DNA of 64,000 nucleotides from Phenylobacterium conjunctum (GCF_042679085.1 NZ_JBHTLQ010000012.1:1-64000); one strand, 5' to 3'. Counted from the stretch's first letter, positions 33,820 through 43,576 are shown. A program made the numbers and translations. Notes: generated from the sequence alone by a model not told the origin.

Positions 33820-35232
33820 CTAGCGCAGCGCGATGAGTTGAGCCTCATCCGTCGCAAAATAGAGGGTTCCGTTCAGGGCGATGGGGCCGATCAGCAGCGG
33901 CGACTTCACCTGGACGGACTTCTCGACCACGCCGGTCTTGGCGTTGAGGGCCACGATCTCGCCGGTGTCCGAGCCGATCACCAGGCGGCCATTGGCCAGG
34001 ATCGGGCTGGACCACACGGGCCGCACGATCTTGCTCTTCTTGTTCGTGCTCTTGCCGAAGCGGTTGAAGAAGGAGCCGCCGCCCTTCTTCACACGATCGA
34101 TGTTCAGGTCGCGGATCCAGTAGACTTGGCCGGTCTCGCGGGCGGCGCAATAGATCTTGCCGTCCTTGCCCACCACATAGACCACGTCGCCGGCCGCCCA
34201 GGGGGTCGTGATGCCGGTGATGGGCAGGGTCCAGCGGGCCTGGCCGGTGCGCAGGTCGGTGGCGGCGAAGACGCCGGAGTGGCTGACCGCGAAGACCTCG
34301 CCCTGAAAGATCACCGGCCGGCCCGGGATGTCGCGAATTTCCGACAGGGCGTTGGTGCGGCTGGCGCGTGACAGGGCCTCGTTCCACAGGTCGTTGCCGT
34401 TGCCGGTGCGCAGGGCCACCAGTTCGCCGGAGCCAAAGGCGGCGACCACGGTGTCGCCCGACACCGCCGGGCTGGAGGCGGCCAGGATCCGCGCGGATTC
34501 GGACAGCGCCTGGTAGTTCCAGCCCTCAACGCCGGTGGCGGCGTCAAAGGTCATCAGGGTGTTGTCGATGGCGACGGCGAACATCCGGCCGCCGGAGACG
34601 GTGGGCGCGCCATGGATCGGCTGTTCCGTGGGCTTCTTCCAGACCACGGCGCCGGTGTCGGCGTTCAGTTCAGCGACGAAGCGGTAGCCGGAGGTGACGT
34701 AGAGCTTGCCGTCAGCGATCGCCAGGCCGCCGCCAAAGGCTTCCTTGTCGCGCTTGCTGCTGGGACGCAGGTCCACGCTCCAGACCGTGGCGCCGCTCTG
34801 GGCGTCCATAGCCGAGACGCGGGCCTCGCCGTCCATCACATAGATCTTGCCGTTCACGGCCACCGGCGGCGCGGTGACGTGCGCGCCGCGATTGGACTTC
34901 TGGCCGAAGCCCTTGCGCCAGGCGACGTCCAGGGCGCCGCCAGCCGCCACATGCTCGACCGACTGCTCCGGCGTTGCGCCCGGCAGGGCCCATTCGGAGA
35001 TCGGCTTCGGATCGGGCAGGAAGAAGTCGGCGCCCTTCAGGCCTTCAGCGGCCTCGACCTTGTCATCGAAGGCGACCACGGCGACCCGCTGACCTTCGGA
35101 GGCGGTCTCCTTGGGGCCGTCCTTTTCCTTGTTGAACGGATTGATCCGGCCGACGGTGGAGCAGCCGGTTGCGGCGACCGACACCGTCAGCATGAGGGCG
35201 AGAAGGCCGTTGCGGCGCAGGGTCGTCATCAT
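33820..35232 (-). CDS. bamB: Outer-membrane assembly lipoprotein BamB
   Basis: The beta-propeller lipoprotein of the BAM complex. A lipoprotein signal ends in VAATGC (Cys24), followed by a linker and seven to eight PQQ-like repeats (for example GKIYVMDGEARVSAMDAQSG, GKLYVTSGYRFVAELNADTG). 470 aa, longer than Escherichia coli BamB (about 390) because of an N-terminal extension of about 90 residues before the first repeat. The ATG at 35232 overlaps the upstream gene's stop (ATGA). The order yfgM-like, bamB, der is conserved. Confidence 0.94.
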   Translation of the reverse strand: MMTTLRRNGLLALMLTVSVAATGCSTVGRINPFNKEKDGPKETASEGQRVAVVAFDDKVEAAEGLKGADFFLPDPKPISEWALPGATPEQSVEHVAAGGALDVAWRKGFGQKSNRGAHVTAPPVAVNGKIYVMDGEARVSAMDAQSGATVWSVDLRPSSKRDKEAFGGGLAIADGKLYVTSGYRFVAELNADTGAVVWKKPTEQPIHGAPTVSGGRMFAVAIDNTLMTFDAATGVEGWNYQALSESARILAASSPAVSGDTVVAAFGSGELVALRTGNGNDLWNEALSRASRTNALSEIRDIPGRPVIFQGEVFAVSHSGVFAATDLRTGQARWTLPITGITTPWAAGDVVYVVGKDGKIYCAARETGQVYWIRDLNIDRVKKGGGSFFNRFGKSTNKKSKIVRPVWSSPILANGRLVIGSDTGEIVALNAKTGVVEKSVQVKSPLLIGPIALNGTLYFATDEAQLIALR

Positions 35233-36002
35233 TGAGCGGTCGGGGCCTGCTGTTGCGAACCGGAAGGAACAAGGCCGGGAACGGCCGCGCCGGGAGCCAG
35301 CGGGGTCGGCGGCGGAAGAGCGATGGCGGCCTTGACGGCCGCGGGAACGGCCTTGGCGGACCCGGAGTCGATCAGCGACTTGGCGGCGTTGGCCCGGGCG
35401 CGGGCGCCCTCTGAGGCGTCAGGCATGAGCGAGATGACCACGAAGTCACCGCGGGCGCCAGCCAGATCCCCGGCCATCATCTTGGCGAAGGCCTGGGCTT
35501 CGCGCGCTTGGGCGCGGTAGGGGCGACCTTCCTTCAGGAGCGGATCGAGCCGCGTCTGAATGTCCTTGAGCGGCGCGGTGTCCAGCAGGACGAAGACCGC
35601 CTTCAGGCGCGCGGCGTCGCCGAGGATGGGATTCGGCGCGGCTTCGGCCGCCTCGTCGAACAGCTTCACGGCTTCCTGCGGCTTGTTCGCGGCCAGCTTC
35701 GCGCCGCCCAGCTGCTGCAGGGCCAGCGACTTGTAGGCCTTGGACGGCGACTTGGCGACCTCGCCGAACAGGCGGTCCGCCTCATCATTGCGACCGGCCT
35801 GATAGGCCTCAAGGGCCTGGGCGTAGGTCTCGGACGCCTTGTTGGTGGCCTTGGTGGTGTAGCTCTGCCAGCCCCAGACACCGAGGGCGATGATCAGGGC
35901 CGCGCCAAGCACTCCGGCCACCCAGGGCAGAGCCTTGATGGCCAGTTCGCGATAGCGCTCTGCACGGAGCTGCTCCTCGACCTCGTCAAAGACATCGACC
36001 AC
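35229..36002 (-). CDS. YfgM-like tetratricopeptide membrane protein, 257 aa
   Basis: A single-pass inner-membrane protein with a TPR-type periplasmic domain. The start MVDVFDEVEEQLRAERYREL and the anchor at about 25-45 match the ancillary SecYEG/YfgM family; four or so TPR-like helices follow (YAQALEAYQAGRNDEADRLF, KSLALQQLGGAKLAANKPQE). The C-terminus is Pro/Ala/Gln-rich. GTG start with GGAG 9 bases upstream. In Escherichia coli YfgM works with PpiD as a chaperone at the translocon. It is the first gene of the yfgM-bamB-der operon. Confidence 0.88.
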   Translation of the reverse strand: MVDVFDEVEEQLRAERYRELAIKALPWVAGVLGAALIIALGVWGWQSYTTKATNKASETYAQALEAYQAGRNDEADRLFGEVAKSPSKAYKSLALQQLGGAKLAANKPQEAVKLFDEAAEAAPNPILGDAARLKAVFVLLDTAPLKDIQTRLDPLLKEGRPYRAQAREAQAFAKMMAGDLAGARGDFVVISLMPDASEGARARANAAKSLIDSGSAKAVPAAVKAAIALPPPTPLAPGAAVPGLVPSGSQQQAPTAQ

Positions 36003-36197
36003 TTGGGGAAACTCCGCACGAACCGCGCCAGGGAATAGAGCGGCGGAACCTATAGCGGCGGAGGCCCCGCCGCAACGGTGGGGGTTTCATCCGCGAACAT
36101 CCAGTTTTCGGCTGGCGCCCCCACGAGTCGAAGGGGTAGCCATCAAGAATGGCGGAAGAGCGGCGCCGGAACAGCCGCCGGTTTCGGAGGAGCGCCC

Positions 36198-38081
36198 ATG
36201 AGCCAACCCAAGGATGCGACATCGGCGACCCTCGCCGCCCAGGCCGCCCTGCTGGCCAGCCTGCCGGCGGAAGACGGCGTGGACTTCGAGCGGGCCCGCC
36301 GCGGCTTCATCGACACCCTGCCTGACGCCCGCGTCGAGACGGCGCGCGGCGGGGTCGCCTGGGACCTGTCGCCCTTCGATTTTCAGGGGGGCGGCGCCCC
36401 TGCCCCGGACACGGTCAATCCCAGCCTGTGGCGGTTGGCGCAGCTGAACCTGAACCATGGGCTCTACAAGGTGACCGAGGGCATCTACCAGGTGCGCGGC
36501 TTCGACCTGTCCAACATCACCTTCGTGGAGGGAAATGAGGGCTTCATCGTCGTCGACCCCCTGACCTCGGCCGAGCCGGCCGCCGCCGCCCTGGCCCTGA
36601 TGCGCAAGCACCGGGGCGACAAGCCGGTGAGCGCGGTGATCTACACCCACAGCCACGTGGACCACTATGGCGGGGTCAAGGGCGTGCTGACTGACGCCGA
36701 CATCGCCGCCGGCGCCAGGATCATCGCCCCGGAGGGGTTCCTGGCCGAGGCGGTCAGCGAAAACGTCCTGGCCGGCAACGCCATGGGCCGCCGGGCCACC
36801 TACATGTACGGCGCCCTCCTGCACCGCGGCCCGCGCGGCCACGTCGATTCAGGCCTGGGCAAGGCGGTGTCCAGCGGCCAGGTGAACCTGATCGCGCCGA
36901 CCGAGAGCATCTCCAAGACCGGGACGCGCCTCACCCTGGATGGGGTCGAGATCGTCTTCCAGGTGACGCCAGGGACCGAGGCCCCGGCGGAGATGAACTT
37001 CTTCTTTCCCCGCCACCGCGCCCTGTGCATGGCCGAGAACTGCACCTGCCAGCTGCACAACCTCTATACGCCGCGCGGGGCGCAGGTGCGGGACGCCAAG
37101 GCCTGGAGCTTCTATATCGACGAGGCCATAGACCTGTTCGCCGACCAGTCCGAGGTGCTGTTCGCCAGCCACCACTGGCCGCGCTGGGGCAAGGCCGACC
37201 AGGTCGCCTTCCTGGAGAAGCAGAGCGACCTCTACAAGTTCATCCACGACCAGACCCTGCGGCTGGCCAATCACGGCCTGACGCCGCTGGAGATCGCCGA
37301 GCAGGTCAAGCTGCCGCCCAGCCTGGCCGACGAGTGGCACACCCGCAGCTACTACGGGACCATCAGCCACAACACCAAGGCGGTCTATCAGCGCTATCTG
37401 GGCTGGTTCGACGGCAACCCGGCCAATCTGCACAAGCACCCGCCGGAGGCGGCGGCCAGGCGTTATGTGGACGCCATCGGCGGAGCGGACGCCGTCCTCG
37501 CCAAAGGCCGTGCAGCCTTCGACGCCGGCGACTATCGCTGGGTGGCGGAGCTGGTGAATCACCTGGTGTTCGCCGATCCGGACAATATGGAGGCCCGCAA
37601 TCTCCAGGCAGACGCCCTGGAGCAGCTGGGCTACCAGGCTGAATCCGGACCCTGGCGCGACTTCTACCTGACCGGCGCCCAGGAACTGCGGCTGGTGCGA
37701 CCCAAGGCGACGACGCCTCGCCAAGGCGCGACCGGGCAGCTGCGCACCCTGCCCGCCGACCAACTGTTGGATTCGCTAAGCGTGCGGTTGAACGGCGACA
37801 CCGTCGGCCGGGCTCAGCCGGCCATGCTGCTGACCTTCACGGACGCGGACGAGACCTTCAGCCTGAAGGTCCGCAATGGCGTCCTGCACCATCGCCCGGC
37901 CAAGCCCAGCGAGACGGCGATCCGGCTGTCCCGCAACACCCTGGTGGACCTGGTGGTGGGCGACCGGACCCTGGAGGCTGCGGCGACCGACGGCCTGATC
38001 GAAGGCGACGCCGCGCCGCTTAGCGAGCTGCTGGAGCAGCTCGACCGCTTCGACTTCTGGTTCGAGATCGTCCTGCCCTGA
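36198..38081 (+). CDS. Type III alkylsulfatase (metallo-beta-lactamase fold), 627 aa
   Basis: Hydrolyses alkyl sulfate esters, as SdsA1 and Bds1 do. The zinc motif THSHVDHYGG is at 150-159; further ligands are in MAENCTCQLHN and ASHHWPRWG. The catalytic domain is followed by the alkylsulfatase dimerisation domain (about 390-510) and a C-terminal SCP2-like domain (about 515-627), as in the family. No signal peptide is visible, so it may be cytoplasmic, unlike SdsA1. GGAGG lies 7 bases before the ATG at 36198. It stands alone, divergent from the yfgM-like gene. The TonB receptors of this window are not obviously linked. Confidence 0.93.
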   Translation: MSQPKDATSATLAAQAALLASLPAEDGVDFERARRGFIDTLPDARVETARGGVAWDLSPFDFQGGGAPAPDTVNPSLWRLAQLNLNHGLYKVTEGIYQVRGFDLSNITFVEGNEGFIVVDPLTSAEPAAAALALMRKHRGDKPVSAVIYTHSHVDHYGGVKGVLTDADIAAGARIIAPEGFLAEAVSENVLAGNAMGRRATYMYGALLHRGPRGHVDSGLGKAVSSGQVNLIAPTESISKTGTRLTLDGVEIVFQVTPGTEAPAEMNFFFPRHRALCMAENCTCQLHNLYTPRGAQVRDAKAWSFYIDEAIDLFADQSEVLFASHHWPRWGKADQVAFLEKQSDLYKFIHDQTLRLANHGLTPLEIAEQVKLPPSLADEWHTRSYYGTISHNTKAVYQRYLGWFDGNPANLHKHPPEAAARRYVDAIGGADAVLAKGRAAFDAGDYRWVAELVNHLVFADPDNMEARNLQADALEQLGYQAESGPWRDFYLTGAQELRLVRPKATTPRQGATGQLRTLPADQLLDSLSVRLNGDTVGRAQPAMLLTFTDADETFSLKVRNGVLHHRPAKPSETAIRLSRNTLVDLVVGDRTLEAAATDGLIEGDAAPLSELLEQLDRFDFWFEIVLP

Positions 38082-38096
38082 GGCGAACGCCTCAGG
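38077..38096. terminator. Bidirectional palindrome containing both stop codons
   Basis: CCTGAGGCGAACGCCTCAGG is a perfect 9-bp inverted repeat around AA. The sulfatase stop (38079-38081) and the panB stop (38092-38094, reverse strand) lie in opposite arms. It probably terminates both genes. Confidence 0.6.
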
Positions 38097-38925
38097 TGTT
38101 GGCGGCCTTGGCGAAATAGATCTCCGCCGGCCCCGGGAACTTGCGGTCCCGGACGTCGGCGGCGTAGGCCGCCACGGCCTTGCTGATCTCGCCGCGCAGG
38201 TCACCGTAGCGGCGCACGAACTTCGGCGTCCAGTCGAACAGGCCCAGCATGTCGTCGGTCACCAGGATCTGGCCGTCACAGCCGGCCGAGGCGCCGATGC
38301 CGATGGTCGGCACGTCCACCGCCTGGGTGATCTCGCGCGCCAGGCCCTCGGCCACGCCCTCCACAACCAGGGCGAAGGCGCCGGCGGCCGCGGTGGCCTT
38401 GGCTTCCGACAGGATCCGAGCGCGCTCCTCGACTTCGCGGCCCTTGGCCTTGAAGCCGCCATCGACCAGCACCGCCTGGGGGCGCAGGCCCACATGGCCC
38501 ATCACCGGGATCCCGCGCTTGACCAGGTATTCGACCGTCTCGACGACGGTCTCCCCGCTTTCGACCTTCACCGCCTGGGCGCCGGTCTCCTTCATCAGCC
38601 GGGCCGCATTGGCGTAGGCCACCTCCGGCGCGCCTTCGTAGGAGCCGAAGGGCATGTCGACCACGACCATGGCCTTGCGCGAGGTGCGCATGACCGCCTG
38701 ACCGTGCAGGATCATCATTTCCAGGGTCACGCCCACGGTATTGGGCAGGCCATGGACCACCATGCCCAGGCTGTCGCCCACCAACAGCAGGTCGCAGTGG
38801 TCATCCAGCAGTTCGGCCATCGGCGCCGTATAGGCGGTCAGGCAGACGATGGGCACGCCGCCCTTGCGCACGGCGATGTCCGGCGCGGCGAGACGCCGAA
38901 CCGTTTCCTGGCGATGGCTGGACAT
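38092..38925 (-). CDS. panB: Ketopantoate hydroxymethyltransferase
   Basis: Transfers a hydroxymethyl group from methylene-tetrahydrofolate to 3-methyl-2-oxobutanoate in pantothenate and CoA synthesis. Motifs: LTAYTAPMAELLDDHCDLLL, VGDSLGMVVHG, VVVDMPFGSYE and VVEGVAEGLA with the catalytic Glu. 277 aa. The ATG at 38925 has GAGGAG 8 bases upstream. It starts only two bases after the membrane protein of the second ECF module, so panB is likely read from that operon. panC does not follow. Confidence 0.95.
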   Translation of the reverse strand: MSSHRQETVRRLAAPDIAVRKGGVPIVCLTAYTAPMAELLDDHCDLLLVGDSLGMVVHGLPNTVGVTLEMMILHGQAVMRTSRKAMVVVDMPFGSYEGAPEVAYANAARLMKETGAQAVKVESGETVVETVEYLVKRGIPVMGHVGLRPQAVLVDGGFKAKGREVEERARILSEAKATAAAGAFALVVEGVAEGLAREITQAVDVPTIGIGASAGCDGQILVTDDMLGLFDWTPKFVRRYGDLRGEISKAVAAYAADVRDRKFPGPAEIYFAKAANT

Positions 38926-38927
38926 GA

Positions 38928-39308
38928 CTAAATCTCCTCGATGACCCGAGTGAGCACAAAGCCCATGGCGACAACCGCCAGGGCGGAGGCGACCCAAACC
39001 ACAGCCCAATCGGACTGCACAAGCGACAACAGGTCGAAACTCGGCCGGACCTGGGCGATTCCGGCTTCAATCGCCTTGGTTGAGCCGTGGGACACGGTTT
39101 CAACCCGATCCAGGACGCTGGACATCACCAGCTGGCTCACACCCACCAGCCCCCCCACGACGCCGGCGCAGCCGATCATCCAGCGGCGCATGATCCAGCC
39201 GCGGTTGAGCTTGCTCTCCACCCGCTGGGCGAAGGCTTCGGAGTCCGGGAAATAGGGCGGGTCGGCGAACTGCCGCTCAAGGCTCCGCTCGAAGTCGAGT
39301 TCAGCCAT
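38928..39308 (-). CDS. Two-helix membrane protein, candidate anti-sigma factor (module B), 126 aa
   Basis: No canonical family recognised. Cytosolic N-terminus (about 1-40) with ELDFERSLERQFADPPYF then AFAQRVESKLNR, a first hydrophobic helix (about 45-62), a loop, and a second helix (about 100-120). It starts within the end of the sigma gene (8-base overlap), the usual place for an anti-sigma factor. It lacks the HxxxCxxC zinc motif. Its N-terminus resembles the product of the gene at 40396-40695. The anti-sigma role is inferred from context. Confidence 0.72.
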   Translation of the reverse strand: MAELDFERSLERQFADPPYFPDSEAFAQRVESKLNRGWIMRRWMIGCAGVVGGLVGVSQLVMSSVLDRVETVSHGSTKAIEAGIAQVRPSFDLLSLVQSDWAVVWVASALAVVAMGFVLTRVIEEI

Positions 39309-39879
39309 TGCCCCGCCTCCCCTCAACTGCGCCGTCAGCCGGCGCCAATCGCGTTCTGAGCCTGTCCAGACCACGTTTGACATGGGACTTCACCGTTCCA
39401 AGCGGCAGATTTAAGGCCTCTGCGGCCTCGGCGTGGGACAGACCCGCGCCATAACACATAGTGACGCACAGCCGTTCTGCAGCCCCCAGGGCCTTGAGGG
39501 CTTCGTCCAGATCGATGCGCTGGGCCGCGTCCGGTCCGGCCTGGACCTCATCAGCCTCCTCGGCCTCGAGGGCCAGGCTGGCGAGACGGCGTTCCCGCTG
39601 CAGGCGGCGCAGGTACTGGCGCGCGGCGATCCGCTTCACCCAGCCGGCGAAGGCGCCCTCGCCACGGTATTCGGCGATGCCCTCGAAGGCGGCCAGGAAG
39701 GCGTCCTGTGCGGTGTCGTCGGCTTCGCTGGGCGCGGCGCCCATCCGACGCAGCAGGCCGCGCACCGCTGATCCATGACGCCGGACCAGCTCACCGAAGG
39801 CGCCGCGATCTCCCGTCGCCGCCAGGGTGGCCAGCTCCACGTCGTGGAGGCTCGCGAGCCTGTGTTGAGAGCCCGTCAT
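39301..39879 (-). CDS. ECF-family RNA polymerase sigma factor (module B), 192 aa
   Basis: Sigma-70 region 2 with DDTAQDAFLAAFEGI and YRGEGAFAGWVKRIAARQYL (about 52-92); region 4 with GLSHAEAAEALNLPLGTVKS (about 148-167) as the DNA-binding helix-turn-helix. No SnoaL or other extra C-terminal domain. GGGGGAG lies 8 bases before the ATG. A paralogue at 40682-41242 shares almost the same region-4 helix. The regulon is unknown. Confidence 0.93.
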   Translation of the reverse strand: MTGSQHRLASLHDVELATLAATGDRGAFGELVRRHGSAVRGLLRRMGAAPSEADDTAQDAFLAAFEGIAEYRGEGAFAGWVKRIAARQYLRRLQRERRLASLALEAEEADEVQAGPDAAQRIDLDEALKALGAAERLCVTMCYGAGLSHAEAAEALNLPLGTVKSHVKRGLDRLRTRLAPADGAVEGRRGNG

Positions 39880-39904
39880 TGGGCTTGCTCCCCCTAGAGC
39901 AGGA

Positions 39905-40282
39905 TTACTTGTGGTCGCGCCCGAAGAACGACATCACGACGAAGGCCAGACCGATGAAGCCTGGGAAGGCCGCAACACCCAGCATCGGGTAGAACGCGTC
40001 CGGCTCCTCGAAGCTGGTCGCAAAGCCCAGGGCGGCGAAGCCCAGCGCCACGCCCAGCCAGATGATCCCGACCCGCAGGTCGCGCTGGGGCGACGGCTTC
40101 GGCTTGACCTTCACATCGGCGGTCATGGCCGTGATCACCTCCGGCGGCAGGGGCTGGCCCTTCTCGATGGCGGCGCGCAGCGTGTCCTGCAGCTTCTGCC
40201 GTTCCTGGCTGCGCAGGTAGTTGGGCACGATGATGATTGCGGCGATCATCGCGAAGAACGCGATAGGCACGAGGATTTCCAT
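39905..40282 (-). CDS. Small DUF6249-like membrane protein (module B), 125 aa
   Basis: Three hydrophobic segments: residues 2-20, about 72-90 and 98-116. Between the first two is a cytosolic loop with LQDTLRAAIEKGQPLPPEVI, the hallmark (GQxxPPEx) that it shares with the protein at 41242-41697. AAGGAG lies before the ATG. 25 bases separate it from the sigma gene. Proteins of this type commonly sit directly upstream of ECF sigma genes; the function is not known. The family name is given from pattern memory. Confidence 0.75.
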   Translation of the reverse strand: MEILVPIAFFAMIAAIIIVPNYLRSQERQKLQDTLRAAIEKGQPLPPEVITAMTADVKVKPKPSPQRDLRVGIIWLGVALGFAALGFATSFEEPDAFYPMLGVAAFPGFIGLAFVVMSFFGRDHK

Positions 40283-40395
40283 CCGGGTCTCCTTCTCTCG
40301 ATGGCGGGCCTTGTCGCCCGTCTATGCCAGGAAAGAGGCGCGCCGCAGCGTCTATGGATGCAACGGAACGCGTGAATTCTTCGTCATGTTCGCGC

Positions 40396-40695
40396 TTAGA
40401 GGCGCGACCACCCAAACCGCCCCGAAGCGGCGACAGCCAGCAACAGGGCCAGGCTTCCCACGATCGCGGCCGGCGCAAGGCCCAGGGCCAGGCTTTCCAG
40501 CACGCTGGAAAGATGCGGCCACACCCGCCACAGCGCGACGGCCCCGATCAGGCAGGCGCCCGCCAGCCAGGCCAGGTCCAGCAACAGGGCCCGACGCGCC
40601 AGGCGCTCGAACACCTGTGCGGTGAAGGCCGGATCGCGGGGCGGCGGGGCGTCAGCGGCGAACAGGTCCTGGAGACGTTCGTCAGCGGTCGGCAT
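40396..40695 (-). CDS. Two-helix membrane protein, candidate anti-sigma factor (module A), 99 aa
   Basis: N-terminal cytosolic segment with ERLQDLFAADAPPPRDPAFT then QVFERLARR, followed by two hydrophobic helices (about 33-52 and 66-88). The first 30 residues resemble the module B protein (both carry L-F-A-pro-pro, D-AF, V-L-R). The ATG at 40695 overlaps the sigma stop by 14 bases. No zinc-binding motif. The anti-sigma role is inferred. Confidence 0.7.
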   Translation of the reverse strand: MPTADERLQDLFAADAPPPRDPAFTAQVFERLARRALLLDLAWLAGACLIGAVALWRVWPHLSSVLESLALGLAPAAIVGSLALLLAVAASGRFGWSRL

Positions 40696-41242
40696 CGGCG
40701 CGGTCCTCCTGGTTCTGTTCGGCCCCAAGCGCGGCCAGCAACTTCGCCCGGCCTCGCGTCACATGGGATTTCACCGTCCCCAACGGCAAATTCAAGGCCT
40801 GGGCGGCTTCGGCGTGGCTGAAATCCGCCGCCAGGCAAAGGGCCACGCACGCCCTCTGCTCCAGAGGCAGATCCGACATCGCCCGGTCGAGGGCCAGCCG
40901 GTCCTCCTCCTGCGGCGACTGGGCCGCCGGACGCCCCTCTGCATAGGCGGCCTCGCGCTGGCGGGCGCGGCGGTCTGAGCGCAGGGCGGTCAGGGCCTTG
41001 TTGTAGCCAATCCCGCAGAGCCAGGCCCGGACATTGGCGCCCGGCTCCAGCTTTCCGATCCGGCTCCAGGCGACCAGAAACGTCTCCTGGGCCAGGTCGT
41101 CGGCCAGGGCCCAGTCCCGGCAGGCCCGTCGCAGAAAGGCGCGAAGGGCCTGCTGGTGCCGCTCCACCAGCCGCGCGAACGCCTGGCTGGAGCCTTGGGC
41201 GGCGGCCCCGACCAGGTCTGCGTCGAGGCCCTGGGGCTCCAT
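40682..41242 (-). CDS. ECF-family RNA polymerase sigma factor (module A), 186 aa
   Basis: Region 2 with ADDLAQETFLVAWSRIGKL and ANVRAWLCGIGYNKALTALR (about 47-90); region 4 with DFSHAEAAQALNLPLGTVKS, nearly identical to the module B paralogue. The product is a specificity factor for RNA polymerase. Its start shares one base with the stop of the upstream membrane-protein gene and its end overlaps the candidate anti-sigma gene, so the three are tightly coupled. Confidence 0.93.
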   Translation of the reverse strand: MEPQGLDADLVGAAAQGSSQAFARLVERHQQALRAFLRRACRDWALADDLAQETFLVAWSRIGKLEPGANVRAWLCGIGYNKALTALRSDRRARQREAAYAEGRPAAQSPQEEDRLALDRAMSDLPLEQRACVALCLAADFSHAEAAQALNLPLGTVKSHVTRGRAKLLAALGAEQNQEDRADADR

Positions 41243-41697
41243 CAGTCGCGGTCCGGCCCGCGGCGGAACATCGACCCCATCAGGGCCAAGGCCAGGTTGC
41301 CGGCGGCGACACAGGTCAGGATCACGGCGACAAAGCGAAAGGCGCCCGAGGCGTCAGGCAGGTAGCCCATCTGGACGCCGATCCAGAAGCCGGCGGCCAC
41401 CGTGCCCACCGACACCGCCACGCGCCAATTGCGCTCCGGCCCCCAGCGGTAATAGCGACGCCAGGCGCGGCGGGCGTAGCGGTCGCCGTAGAAGTCCTCC
41501 GGCGGCGGGGGCGGATAGTCGCCCTGGGCGCGGCGCAGCAACTCCGGCGGCGGCTCCTTGCCTTGGGCGGTGTAGGTCTTGATCAGGTCGATGGTGTCAC
41601 GGCTGCGCTGATAGCTCAGCCAGCGGTCCCAGGCCCCGAACACAAAAAAGCCGATCGGAAAGATCAGCCACCAGTACCTGAACCAGAAGTCTTCCAT
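41242..41697 (-). CDS. Small DUF6249-like membrane protein (module A), 151 aa
   Basis: Trp/Phe-rich first helix (FWFRYWWLIFPIGFFVFG), then a cytosolic loop with KTYTAQGKEPPPELL matching the GQxxPPEx hallmark of the module B protein, a Pro/Tyr/Arg-rich stretch (about 60-88), and two C-terminal helices (about 94-112 and 122-142). GGAG lies before the ATG. It is first in module A, overlapping the sigma gene by one base. Possibly the sensor or target of the sigma system (inference). Confidence 0.75.
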   Translation of the reverse strand: MEDFWFRYWWLIFPIGFFVFGAWDRWLSYQRSRDTIDLIKTYTAQGKEPPPELLRRAQGDYPPPPPEDFYGDRYARRAWRRYYRWGPERNWRVAVSVGTVAAGFWIGVQMGYLPDASGAFRFVAVILTCVAAGNLALALMGSMFRRGPDRD

Positions 41698-41794
41698 GGC
41701 GGTCTCCAGGAGATCCGGCAGGGATCATTCCCTGCTTTCACCCCCTAGTCGCCGCCGAGCCTGCGCCTGGATGCGGGCGTACGCAAAAGAGTTC

Positions 41795-41824
41795 GCGGGC
41801 GGCCCGGGGAGACGGGCCGCCCGC
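41795..41824 (-). terminator. Terminator of the aldehyde dehydrogenase gene
   Basis: A perfect 12-bp stem: GCGGGCGGCCCG (41795-41806), 6-base loop, CGGGCCGCCCGC (41813-41824). On the reverse strand it is followed by GAACTCTTTTGCG, a short T run. It begins 8 bases after the dehydrogenase stop. Confidence 0.75.
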
Positions 41825-41832
41825 TTGAGCCC

Positions 41833-43350
<1,518 letters not shown>

Positions 43351-43542
43351 GGGAGTTCCTCCGTGGACCTGTTGCGGGACGGGCCCTGCGCCCGGTCTTC
43401 TCGCTTTCACAAAGGAGGCGGCGCACGCTGGCATGTGGTCAACGCCTGGAACCCTGCGTCACAGGGCGATGCGTGAGAATTCGCGAGCGATCTTGTCAGT
43501 TTTCGGCTAGCGTCGACGCAAACTACGACAGGTAGTTATTGA

Positions 43543-43561
43543 GTGTCGCAAATTGCGACAC
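43543..43561. promoter_or_regulatory. Perfect 19-bp operator-like palindrome
   Basis: GTGTCGCAA (43543-43551), A, TTGCGACAC (43553-43561), 15 bases before the regulator's start and about 195 bases upstream of the dehydrogenase start. The arms lack mismatches. A weaker relative, GTCG ... CGAC, lies at about 43512-43529. This layout suits an autoregulated Fis-type HTH regulator that also acts on the divergent gene. Confidence 0.7.
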
Positions 43562-43576
43562 AGGGAAGGTGACGCG

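Noticed and set aside
40318..40385. CGTCTATG repeated twice and TGCAACG-N16-CGTCAT between the two ECF modules
   Set aside because: It resembles an ECF promoter but points away from the genes (forward strand); no gene follows. Kept only as a note.
39880..41752. Shared CTAGGGGG before the module B sigma gene and before the module A membrane protein, considered as an ECF promoter element
   Set aside because: In the first case it is the ribosome binding site, and no matching -35 lies at a common distance.
43351..43450. Sigma-54 promoter before the aldehyde dehydrogenase
   Set aside because: No GG and GC pair at ten-base spacing with reasonable flanks was found.
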